A stretch of 40,954 nucleotides of DNA. It comes from an uncultured Marinilabiliaceae bacterium. Lineage in GTDB: Bacteria; Bacteroidota; Bacteroidia; Bacteroidales; Marinilabiliaceae. The first letter of the stretch is position 1. Every line of letters starts with the position of its first letter. The translations under genes and the position numbers were made by a program. The notes under the pieces were generated by a model. The model did not search any database. It saw nothing but the letters and a program-made list of their open reading frames with translations, and was not told where the DNA came from. Positions 16,213 through 22,146 of the stretch are shown one piece after another. The stretch spans positions 1 through 40,954 of the forward strand of contig CALEUX010000075.1 in assembly GCA_937920475.1 (NCBI GenBank), in the 5' to 3' direction.

Positions 16213-16731
16213 ATGACAAAAAGAATGAAAAAAGAGGTGATATCAGGCATCACCAACGAGCAAATGGAGCAGGCCTTTGCAGATTTTAGCACTGCAGATG
16301 CAAAAATTCAGAACATAACCAGCAGGATGGACGTGGAAATTACCCGGATAAGGGAAAAATACCAGGACGATTTAACAAAGTGGGGCGACATGCGCGACAA
16401 AGCCTTTGACGTTATGCAAAGCTATGCAAGCGAGAATCGGGAGCGCCTATTCAGTAAAAAGAAGTCGCTGGAAACTGTTCACGGTATATTAGGCTTCAGA
16501 ACCGGAACGCCTAAACTTAAAACCCTGAAAGGCTTTACATGGGGTGCGGTTACAAATCTGTTAAAGGAGTTTTTACCTGGTTATATACGCGTAAGCGAGG
16601 AACCGGCAAAAGATAAGCTGCTGGCCGACCGTGACAACCCCGAGGTTTCAGATGTGTTTGGTAAGGTTGGTATTTATGTTGACCAGGACGAAACCTTTTT
16701 TGTAGAGCCTAAAAAAGAGGAAGTGGCCTGA
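16213..16731 (+). CDS. Gam-like host nuclease inhibitor
   Basis: 172 aa. The protein has a long N-terminal coiled coil (about 20-80: KIQNITSRMDVEITRIREKY) followed by GILGFRTGTPKLKTL, the strand pair typical of Mu Gam. Mu Gam is a bacterial Ku relative that coats double-stranded ends against RecBCD-type nucleases. The length matches Mu Gam (174 aa). It lies downstream of the transposition genes, as in Mu. Confidence 0.85.
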   Translation: MTKRMKKEVISGITNEQMEQAFADFSTADAKIQNITSRMDVEITRIREKYQDDLTKWGDMRDKAFDVMQSYASENRERLFSKKKSLETVHGILGFRTGTPKLKTLKGFTWGAVTNLLKEFLPGYIRVSEEPAKDKLLADRDNPEVSDVFGKVGIYVDQDETFFVEPKKEEVA

Positions 16732-16922
16732 TGGACGAACCATACTCATACACAAGAACCGGAGGCGGCTTGTGGTGCGTGTATAAGAAAACTAATAATA
16801 ACGGGGCCACCAAAGTTGCACAAATAATGATTTTAGGCGACGAAGGGAAAAAAGAAGCTGCATTTATGGTAGCGGCTCTTAATTCCAGGGCCAGATTTCT
16901 TAATAAAAACAAACAGTCATGA
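16731..16922 (+). CDS. Hypothetical small protein
   Basis: 63 aa, starting at the TGATG overlap with the Gam-like stop, so translation is probably coupled. Contains a GGGLWCVYKK strand and a predicted helix GKKEAAFMVAALNSRARFL. No family recognised. The minus-strand ORF over it is a shadow. Confidence 0.55.
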   Translation: MDEPYSYTRTGGGLWCVYKKTNNNGATKVAQIMILGDEGKKEAAFMVAALNSRARFLNKNKQS

Positions 16923-17062
16923 GCATTTGGGAAATTATTGGTATTGCGGGGGCTGTGGTGGTGTTAATATCAGGGGTTATTGGCGATATAAGAGCCTCAA
17001 GGCGCCCCAATCAACCAACACATCACAAACCCGAAACCTGGGACAAAACTTTTGAAGATTAA
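16919..17062 (+). CDS. Small single-pass membrane protein (47 aa)
   Basis: This short gene starts at an ATGA overlap with the previous stop and ends in TAA at 17060-17062. Residues about 4-24 (WEIIGIAGAVVVLISGVIG) form one membrane segment. The basic patch RASRRP after it predicts a cytoplasmic C-terminus. No family recognised; a small holin-like or superinfection role is possible but unsupported. Confidence 0.6.
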   Translation: MSIWEIIGIAGAVVVLISGVIGDIRASRRPNQPTHHKPETWDKTFED

Positions 17063-17089
17063 AAAAACCGGAGCGTGACAGCGCTCCGG
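17061..17089 (-). terminator. Leftward terminator inside the rightward early operon
   Basis: CCGGAGCG (17068-17075) pairs perfectly with CGCTCCGG (17082-17089) around a 6-base loop. The seven A at 17061-17067 make a T-run only on the minus strand. It would stop antisense transcription coming from the right, while the hairpin itself could slow rightward polymerase. Confidence 0.6.
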
Positions 17090-17149
17090 CAATTACTAAA
17101 AAAATCAAACGCCCATTTTAGGGCATTAAACCCACAAAAATATGAAATT

Positions 17150-17407
17150 ATGATGTTTTTTCTACTAAAAATATTTGGCATTGAGCGGGCCGACCGCTTT
17201 AAGCACATACTTGTAAAACACACCGCCGATGGCGACCTGTATTTTAGAGTATGCCTAAACGGAGTTCCCGATTTTACCCTTGATAAAAGCCAGGCATGGA
17301 AATTTAAAACGCCACAGGATGCGGCCGAGGCACGCAGAAACTTAGGCGTTTTTTACCGGGGTATGAGCATAATTGAAGTTGAACCTAATACAACTGCCCC
17401 AAAATGA
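17150..17407 (+). CDS. Hypothetical protein
   Basis: 85 aa from ATG 17150 (or 17153). A GTG at 17075 is in frame but lies inside the hairpin and is rejected. Composition is soluble apart from the hydrophobic start MMFFLLKIFGI; the helix DAAEARRNLGVFYRG is typical of small phage proteins. The stop overlaps the next start (ATGA). No family recognised. Confidence 0.5.
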   Translation: MMFFLLKIFGIERADRFKHILVKHTADGDLYFRVCLNGVPDFTLDKSQAWKFKTPQDAAEARRNLGVFYRGMSIIEVEPNTTAPK

Positions 17408-17670
17408 AAAAGCAGTTGTCAGTTTTTATTACCGGATTTATCCAGGTGTTTTTCGTGGTGGTTAACACATACTTCACTGCAAAGGTAATTTATGTGGGTG
17501 TTTTTATGGCCTCGTTTACCATATCGCTGGTATGGACATTAAACGTAAAGCGCACCGCGTTTGGCACCTGGACAGACCGGGTTGTTTATGCTTTTGGCGC
17601 TGCCACAGGAGCTATTAGCGGACTGGCCAGCAGCGCTTTTATTCTCGAACTACTAAATGGAATTTTTTAA
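17404..17670 (+). CDS. Small polytopic membrane protein
   Basis: 88 aa with about three membrane segments (roughly 5-22, 25-46 and 60-84). The basic loop KRTAFGTWTDR lies between the second and third. Translation is probably coupled to the previous gene. Size and topology resemble class I holins, but its place in the early operon argues for superinfection exclusion or another membrane task. Not assigned. Confidence 0.6.
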   Translation: MKKQLSVFITGFIQVFFVVVNTYFTAKVIYVGVFMASFTISLVWTLNVKRTAFGTWTDRVVYAFGAATGAISGLASSAFILELLNGIF

Positions 17671-17672
17671 GC

Positions 17673-18059
17673 ATGGAAATAGAAATATTCCGCCGAAAAA
17701 GGGGCTCAAAGGGGCAATTCATGAGTCATCAGGCACCGTTGTTAAAACTCGAGATGCCACGCGGGCAGGTAACTGTTTATAAGAAAACCAGTGATGTTAT
17801 GGGCCTGAGTAAAAACGACGCTATAATGTTCGGGTTTAACCGCATTAAAAAAGTTGGGTACGTTTTTAAGGAAGAGCCGCAGGAAGACAGCTATTATCCC
17901 CGGCGTAGCGGGCGCGATTACTGTAGGTTTACCAGCAAAGATTTAGCTCAGTTTATGGTTGATGTGTTTGGCCTGAGACCCGAAGATAAACAGACTTATT
18001 TTGAAGTTTGCCCCGAACCAAATGAAAAGGGAATGTATGAGTTTAAACTTAAACAATAA
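17673..18059 (+). CDS. Hypothetical protein
   Basis: 128 aa, 2 bases after the membrane protein. The N-terminus is basic (EIEIFRRKRGSKGQF), the middle has alternating strands (VTVYKKTSDVMGLSKNDAIMFGF), and there is a helix KDLAQFMVDVFGL near residue 88. No family recognised. Confidence 0.55.
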   Translation: MEIEIFRRKRGSKGQFMSHQAPLLKLEMPRGQVTVYKKTSDVMGLSKNDAIMFGFNRIKKVGYVFKEEPQEDSYYPRRSGRDYCRFTSKDLAQFMVDVFGLRPEDKQTYFEVCPEPNEKGMYEFKLKQ

Positions 18060-18063
18060 AGCT

Positions 18064-18375
18064 ATGGAAGCCGCCGAAATTATAACAAAAATAGCCAACA
18101 TGTGGGATATTACCAACGATGATATCCTGAATAGAACAGATAACCATGTAGCTGCAGAGGCTCGTTTTGTGTACATGTTTTACCTCAAGCACGAAGGCCA
18201 TTTATCGCTTAGCGCCATTCGCCGTAAGCTGAATTTTTCCAGTCATGCTTCGGTGTTCCATGGAATAAAAAAGGTTAATAATCTGGCCGATATTGACAAG
18301 GTGTTTTACAACCGCCTGGTAACTCTTAACCTACACCAATGGCTGACGAAGCAACCAGCTTTTTTAACAAAATAA
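18064..18375 (+). CDS. Stand-alone DnaA domain IV-like DNA-binding protein
   Basis: 103 aa from ATG 18064; in-frame ATGs at 18001 and 18037 lie inside the previous gene. Residues about 10-95 match the C-terminal DNA-binding domain of DnaA: an ITNDDIL helix, the ARFVYMFYLK helix, LSLSAIRRKLNF, then SSHASVFHGIKKV, which corresponds to the DnaA signature (D/S-H-[TA]-[TS]-V) that reads the DnaA box. The AAA+ and DnaB-loading domains are absent. It may bind DnaA boxes in the phage or compete with host DnaA. The last 37 bases overlap the next gene. Confidence 0.75.
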   Translation: MEAAEIITKIANMWDITNDDILNRTDNHVAAEARFVYMFYLKHEGHLSLSAIRRKLNFSSHASVFHGIKKVNNLADIDKVFYNRLVTLNLHQWLTKQPAFLTK

Positions 18376-18653
18376 AAATGCTTCCCGGATGGAAGTATGT
18401 TGGCCGAAACAACTTTGAAGGCTCAACGGGAGCCGTGGTTCAGGTAGCCCCCGACACATGGCTCCGCATTTTTTACTTAACCGATAGCGGCAAAGGCGGC
18501 ATTGTTGAAAAGCAGTTTGACCCCATAAAGCGAGCGTACAAATTGCGGTGCCTTATACATAACAAAACCGCACAGCAGCTAAACGAATTTATAATCAGCC
18601 ACTATGAACGAAAACCAAATACAGCAAACACTGAAGCAAATAGAAGTTTGTAA
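18339..18653 (+). CDS. Hypothetical protein
   Basis: 104 aa, overlapping the DnaA-domain gene by 37 bases and the following gene by 50. It starts inside a stretch coding for TLNLHQWLTKQ in the other frame. It shows a mixed strand/helix pattern, with WLRIFYLTDSGKGGIVEKQF. No family recognised. Confidence 0.5.
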   Translation: MADEATSFFNKIKMLPGWKYVGRNNFEGSTGAVVQVAPDTWLRIFYLTDSGKGGIVEKQFDPIKRAYKLRCLIHNKTAQQLNEFIISHYERKPNTANTEANRSL

Positions 18654-18819
18654 CGACTTTTTAAAACGCACCTTTGGCCGCGACGGGCTTAACGGCCCCC
18701 GCCTCCGGCTTCATCGCGACAGGATAAAGCTTATGCAGCTGCTTACCGAAAATGGTATCGATTTTTTAATTAACCGCGATGGTGTTATCGAGATTAAAAG
18801 CCGTTTAAATACTGATTAA
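18604..18819 (+). CDS. Hypothetical small helical protein
   Basis: 71 aa. It consists of helices (IQQTLKQIEVCNDFLKRTF) and a basic stretch GPRLRLHRDRIKLMQLL that could bind nucleic acid, ending in a strand pair. No family recognised. Followed by an 11-base gap to the HNH gene. Confidence 0.5.
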   Translation: MNENQIQQTLKQIEVCNDFLKRTFGRDGLNGPRLRLHRDRIKLMQLLTENGIDFLINRDGVIEIKSRLNTD

Positions 18820-18830
18820 ACCTCAATTTA

Positions 18831-19257
18831 ATGCCTATAAAATCAGAAAATAAAGCGCGGTATCCAAAAAACTGGAAACAATATTTCGACTGAAATACGC
18901 TTTAGCCGAGCCAAAAACAGGTGCGAAGTGTGCGGGGTTACAAATTATTCTGTTGGGCATTGGGAGGATGATATTTTTATTGAGATGGATGAGCCGCCGT
19001 ATAATCATCCGGAGGGAATATCTGACTATTTAGCGGCCATCAGAATAAGAGACCTAATCAATAAATGGTGTGATGTCGAGCCAAAAGAGATTGTAATTGT
19101 ACTTACGGTTGCACATTTGGATCACCAGCCAGAGAATTGTGATTATTCAAACCTTATGGCCATGTGCCAAAGGTGCCACAATAATTACGATAAGAGCCAC
19201 AGAAAAACAACCCGGCGTAAAACGAGAAACCGGGGACAACTAACCTTGAGTATATAA
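18831..19257 (+). pseudogene. HNH endonuclease with a one-base frameshift
   Basis: ATG 18831 opens MPIKSENKARYPKNWKQ and reaches TGA at 18891-18893. Skipping one base near 18882 joins it to ISTEIRFSRAKNRCEVCG and the rest, to TAA/end at 19257, about 142 aa in all. The downstream part holds two CxxC pairs (CEVC and CQRC) for a structural zinc and the HNH core VAHLDHQPENC, N at YSN, and HNNYDKSH. The joined product follows the usual form of phage HNH proteins, so the shift is an error, a mutation or recoding rather than a new start. A GTG at 18928 would lose the first CxxC Cys. Role: phage homing-type or packaging-associated nuclease. Confidence 0.7.
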
Positions 19258-19304
19258 TAAACCCCTTTTGTTGTATATAATTTTTTACTAAAACTGTAAA
19301 TATA

Positions 19305-20153
19305 ATGAAGCAGACTTTTGATAATAAGCTTAGGCTTTCTAAGGACAACGAAAGGATGTTGTCAATTATAAATAACATCCTTGAAGACTATGTAAATGAC
19401 GGGTATATACTTACGTTGCGCCAGCTGTATTATCAGCTTGTAGCAAAAGATATTATACCAAATAACGATAAAGAGTATTCAAAGCTATCTAATATTCTTA
19501 AAAAGGGGCGAATGGCCGGAATTGTGGACTGGTCTGCCATTGAAGATAGGGTTAGAGTTCCTAAAATACCCTATTATGTTAGCGGGGTTAAGGAAGCAAT
19601 TAGAGACACAATCGAGCAGTATAGAATTGACAGGATGAGTGGTCAGGATAGAAAAGTAGAAATATGGGTGGAAAAAGACGCCCTCTCTAACGTTCTTTAT
19701 CGCGTGTCTCAGAAATACCATATTAGACTAATGGTGAATCGAGGATATAGCTCCGTGTCTGCTATGTACGACGCCTATAACCGGCTAAACGATAATGACG
19801 TTATTCTATATTTTGGAGACCATGACCCAAGCGGGCTTGATATGATTAGAGATGTAAGAGATAGGCTTTACGAATTTGGAATAGTAGTTGATGTTCTGCC
19901 CATTGCACTTACGATGGAACAAATCAGGGTTTTTAACCCGCCTCCCAACCCCGCCAAAATTACAGACCCAAGAGCTAAATGGTACATTGAGAAATATGGA
20001 AAAACGAGCTGGGAGTTAGACGCGCTTCCTCCAAGAGAGTTAATTCGATTAGCTGAAAATGCTGTAGAAGCTATTATTGATATAGAGATATTCACGGAAC
20101 GTTTACAGGAAGAAAAAAGGGGGATACAAGAACTTGAATCTCTATTCCAATAA
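19305..20153 (+). CDS. Orphan Spo11 / topoisomerase VI A-like protein
   Basis: 282 aa. Residues about 15-90 fit the 5Y-CAP winged helix of the Spo11/TopoVI-A family: TLRQLYYQ places the candidate catalytic Tyr at Y43 (with Y42 before it). A Toprim domain follows, with Glu E123 in EIWVEKDAL, the conserved NRGYSSVSAM block (145-154) and D172/D174 in YFGDHDPSGLDMI. In TopoVI-A the same three blocks bind Mg2+ and cut DNA with a 5' phosphotyrosyl link. At 282 aa it is shorter than TopoVI-A (about 370-390). There is no B subunit (GHKL ATPase) in the window. It starts 47 bases after the HNH gene. Function in the phage is unknown; double-strand cutting or strand passage with a host partner is possible. 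Confidence 0.8.
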   Translation: MKQTFDNKLRLSKDNERMLSIINNILEDYVNDGYILTLRQLYYQLVAKDIIPNNDKEYSKLSNILKKGRMAGIVDWSAIEDRVRVPKIPYYVSGVKEAIRDTIEQYRIDRMSGQDRKVEIWVEKDALSNVLYRVSQKYHIRLMVNRGYSSVSAMYDAYNRLNDNDVILYFGDHDPSGLDMIRDVRDRLYEFGIVVDVLPIALTMEQIRVFNPPPNPAKITDPRAKWYIEKYGKTSWELDALPPRELIRLAENAVEAIIDIEIFTERLQEEKRGIQELESLFQ

Positions 20154-20158
20154 TTTTA

Positions 20159-20191
20159 GGGTTGTTTTGTTATATTTGTACAAAACAACCC
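20159..20191 (+). promoter_or_regulatory. 33-bp perfect-arm palindrome enclosing a TATATTTG box
   Basis: GGGTTGTTTTGT (20159-20170) and ACAAAACAACCC (20180-20191) are exact inverted repeats. Their 9-base centre contains TATATTTG (20171-20178), a full match to the Bacteroidota -7 box. The right arm ends one base before ATG 20193. It can be read as a promoter under a dimeric operator, or as an RNA hairpin hiding the start codon. No -33 TTTG is visible at the right spacing. Confidence 0.7.
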
Positions 20192-20192
20192 A

Positions 20193-20420
20193 ATGGCTTA
20201 CACCAACTACTACTACCTACATGCGGCCAAACGTGTACAAGCCCTGGCGGCCCCGTTTTTAGAAGAGGGGTATAGCCTTTACTGGATATGGCAAAATGTG
20301 CAGTTGCCGCTGTTCCCAATTAGTTACAGCAAATTTGTTGATATGATGAGCGAAAGCCAGCTCGATAACCGCATAGCTAAAAAAGAGCTAAAACGGTGCA
20401 ATCGGTTTAAAGTAAAATAG
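20193..20420 (+). CDS. Hypothetical protein behind a palindromic control site
   Basis: 75 aa. The N-terminus is Tyr-rich (AYTNYYYLHAAKRVQALA), followed by LEEGYSLYWIWQN and a basic C-terminus (KKELKRCNRFKVK). The helix pattern could be a small DNA-binding protein, and the position at the end of the early/middle region is where Mu has mor, but no Mor/C family residues are recognisable. The dedicated control site just upstream suggests a regulated dose. Confidence 0.5.
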   Translation: MAYTNYYYLHAAKRVQALAAPFLEEGYSLYWIWQNVQLPLFPISYSKFVDMMSESQLDNRIAKKELKRCNRFKVK

Positions 20421-20444
20421 TTTTTAACCCTTAATATTATTATA

Positions 20445-21005
20445 ATGAGAAGTATTGTATTATCAGTTTTACTGCTTTTATGCATTGGCAGTTTTGCCCA
20501 AACGGAAAAACGTTTTGATATTAGAGCCGCCATTGGAAACGGAGACTATAAGAGCTCATTTGGGCAGGCACTATTTGTAATTGGAAAAAGAACCTCTCCG
20601 GGTACCTTTATAGGTGTTGGAACCGGTGTTGGCTATGGAGAGCGCTACACAAATTATTATATAGATAAGGTTGGGGACATTACTGTAACCAGCGGCCACA
20701 TAATTCCCGTGGTACCTGTGCCGTTATTTGTAAATGGAGTTATCGACCTTTCGGGCAACAGTACCGCCCCATTTATTGCCGTTAACGCGGGCTACACGTT
20801 CGATATGTACTTAACCGAGGGGCAGGGATTTATGATTAACCCTTATGTGGGCTTTCGTGTTAAAAAAGAGGGAAAATCAGCTATGTATTTTTCGTTAGGG
20901 CTGAACCTACAGCAAGATGAAGTTACCGTGATTTCAGATACGGACTACTATTACGACTCAACGTGGCTTAAAGCCTTTGAGGTTAAATTTGGATTGAGTT
21001 TCTAA
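20445..21005 (+). CDS. Probable outer-membrane beta-barrel protein (prophage cargo)
   Basis: 186 aa with a signal peptide (RSIVLSVLLLLCIGSFAQ, cleavage near residue 19). Alternating amphipathic strands with Gly and aromatic girdles follow (GKRTSPGTFIGVGTGVGYG, FIAVNAGYTFDMYL, AMYFSLGLNL). It ends in a C-terminal Phe (VKFGLSF) as outer-membrane barrels do. It is not part of virion or replication functions, so it may change the lysogen surface. It is the last rightward gene before a bidirectional terminator. An alternative is a periplasmic protein of the same fold class. Confidence 0.65.
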   Translation: MRSIVLSVLLLLCIGSFAQTEKRFDIRAAIGNGDYKSSFGQALFVIGKRTSPGTFIGVGTGVGYGERYTNYYIDKVGDITVTSGHIIPVVPVPLFVNGVIDLSGNSTAPFIAVNAGYTFDMYLTEGQGFMINPYVGFRVKKEGKSAMYFSLGLNLQQDEVTVISDTDYYYDSTWLKAFEVKFGLSF

Positions 21006-21007
21006 GC

Positions 21008-21032
21008 AAAAGCCCCTCTCCGGGGCTTTTTT
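21008..21032. terminator. Bidirectional terminator between convergent gene blocks
   Basis: AAAAGCCCC (21008-21016) pairs with GGGGCTTTT (21022-21030) around TCTCC, with T-runs on both strands. It ends the rightward early region and the leftward late block, whose last gene stops at 21034. Confidence 0.9.
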
Positions 21033-21033
21033 G

Positions 21034-21474
21034 TTATAAGGCGGTTTCGTCTTCAAAAGTTGTTTCAAAAGTAATATCATATACTTTATACCCACGCACC
21101 AGGGCGGAGGCCGATGTTTTTCGCGATAGTTCGGTAAATGCATCGGCGCAAAAGCCCTGTAACGCTTTATAAACGCCATCAACCACGGCGTATTTTTCTA
21201 ACGAGCGTTGGCGGGCTGCGGCAGGAGTTTGGGCCGAGGTGCGTTCGCCGGTGGTATCAAAAGCCACCCGTACACGTATTAATGCATGGCACAGCTGGTG
21301 AACTGTGTTGTAATCCTCGCAGTTTGGCAATTGAATATCAATAAGCGCGCATGGAAAAGCCAGCGCCGGGCGCGACTCAAAGTTCTCGAGTTCACCGTCA
21401 TCGGCATCAATCCATTTTAGAGCGGGAACCTCGCTTTTTAGCCTGTCGCTAACGGCAATAAACAAATCAGTCAT
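21034..21474 (-). CDS. Tail terminator / Mu gp37-like protein candidate
   Basis: 146 aa. The pattern of a helix, a strand-rich core (ALIRVRVAFDTTGERT), a helix VDGVYKALQGF and final strands KVYDITFETTFED resembles tail-completion proteins that follow gpG. The start overlaps the gpG stop by 4 bases. Last gene of the leftward block. Family assignment is by pattern and neighbour. Confidence 0.5.
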   Translation of the reverse strand: MTDLFIAVSDRLKSEVPALKWIDADDGELENFESRPALAFPCALIDIQLPNCEDYNTVHQLCHALIRVRVAFDTTGERTSAQTPAAARQRSLEKYAVVDGVYKALQGFCADAFTELSRKTSASALVRGYKVYDITFETTFEDETAL

Positions 21475-21992
21475 AGTTTAAGGTTTTTAAAGGCTTGCTG
21501 TAGCCTGTTAATAATAAGTTTTTCAAGATTTTTGGTGTACCCCATAAACTGACGGCGGGGCATGCGAAGGCGCTTTGTGTGGCCTTGTATTTGCATTGTG
21601 TTTGTACGAAAATTTTTGCGCGATTCTATATTGGTTGCCCACCCTGTAGCTTTTGTGGCCCTCTCATGAGGTTTAACATAAACACCACCTATAAATCCCT
21701 CATTGTGTATTTTGGCATAAGGAGCTTTACTATCGCCAGCTGCAATAACCACCTTATCGGCAGTAACCGTAACAGGTTTTATGGAGTTAACCAGGTGCGA
21801 ATCGCGTAGCATCAGGGTTCCCCTGGACGGAGGGTTTTTGGCTGGTTGCCATGGGTTACCATCAAAGCCTTTACGCGTAAAGTTTTGCTTAAAATCTTCG
21901 GTGGCCGTTTCGGCAATAATTTGCGCGGCCTGCAGCTTAACCTGGTTAGGCAGGTTTTGCACAAAGCGCTCCAAATCTTTAAAGGTTGCCAT
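21471..21992 (-). CDS. Phage virion morphogenesis protein (Mu gpG-like)
   Basis: 173 aa. Typical features are an N-terminal helix (LERFVQNLPNQVKLQAAQII), then F-R-K-GF-D-GNPWQP, followed by LMLRDSHLVNSI and the YAKIHNEGF motif. RMPRRQFMGYT near the end is the hallmark of the gpG / HK97 gp10-type tail completion family. It probably joins head and tail. It lies downstream of the portal/gpF fusion, the same order as F-G in Mu, after a 137-base gap that holds a candidate RNA on the other strand. Confidence 0.85.
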   Translation of the reverse strand: MATFKDLERFVQNLPNQVKLQAAQIIAETATEDFKQNFTRKGFDGNPWQPAKNPPSRGTLMLRDSHLVNSIKPVTVTADKVVIAAGDSKAPYAKIHNEGFIGGVYVKPHERATKATGWATNIESRKNFRTNTMQIQGHTKRLRMPRRQFMGYTKNLEKLIINRLQQAFKNLKL

Positions 21993-22014
21993 TGCATAAT
22001 TATTAAAAAGTGTT

Positions 22015-22146
22015 TAACTTTGTATCATCATCCGGCAAGCGGTAATCCCCCGGGGCCCCTTAGGATGGGTGGGGAAGGGATGGAGGCTGTAACAGCGTTT
22101 GCCGGTGAAATCCTAACAAAAGCAACCAACTACTGGTTGCTTTTGC
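22015..22146 (+). ncRNA. Candidate structured antisense RNA between portal fusion and gpG
   Basis: On the plus strand, opposite to its flanking genes, TAACTTTG (22015-22022) matches the -7 box, with ATTG 20 bases upstream. Start is expected near 22029. The transcript folds as P1 CCGGCAAGCG (22032-22041) with CGTTTGCCGG (22096-22105), closed by a G-U pair that would be an A-C mismatch on the minus strand. Inside are P2 ATCCC (22045-22049) with GGGAT (22077-22081) and CCCC (22056-22059) with GGGG (22071-22074). AAAAGCAACCA with TGGTTGCTTTT (22118-22144) is a terminator. The 3' end is antisense to the last codons of the portal fusion. No known RNA class recognised. Confidence 0.5.

Noticed and set aside
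20193-20420. Mor/C-type middle or late activator
   Set aside because: The position is right, but no Mor-family residues or clear HTH could be recognised, so the gene is left as hypothetical.
22032-22105. Known riboswitch (for example cobalamin) at 22.03 kb
   Set aside because: A few short matches such as GGTGAAATCC occur, but the conserved boxes are not present in order and no metabolic gene follows.
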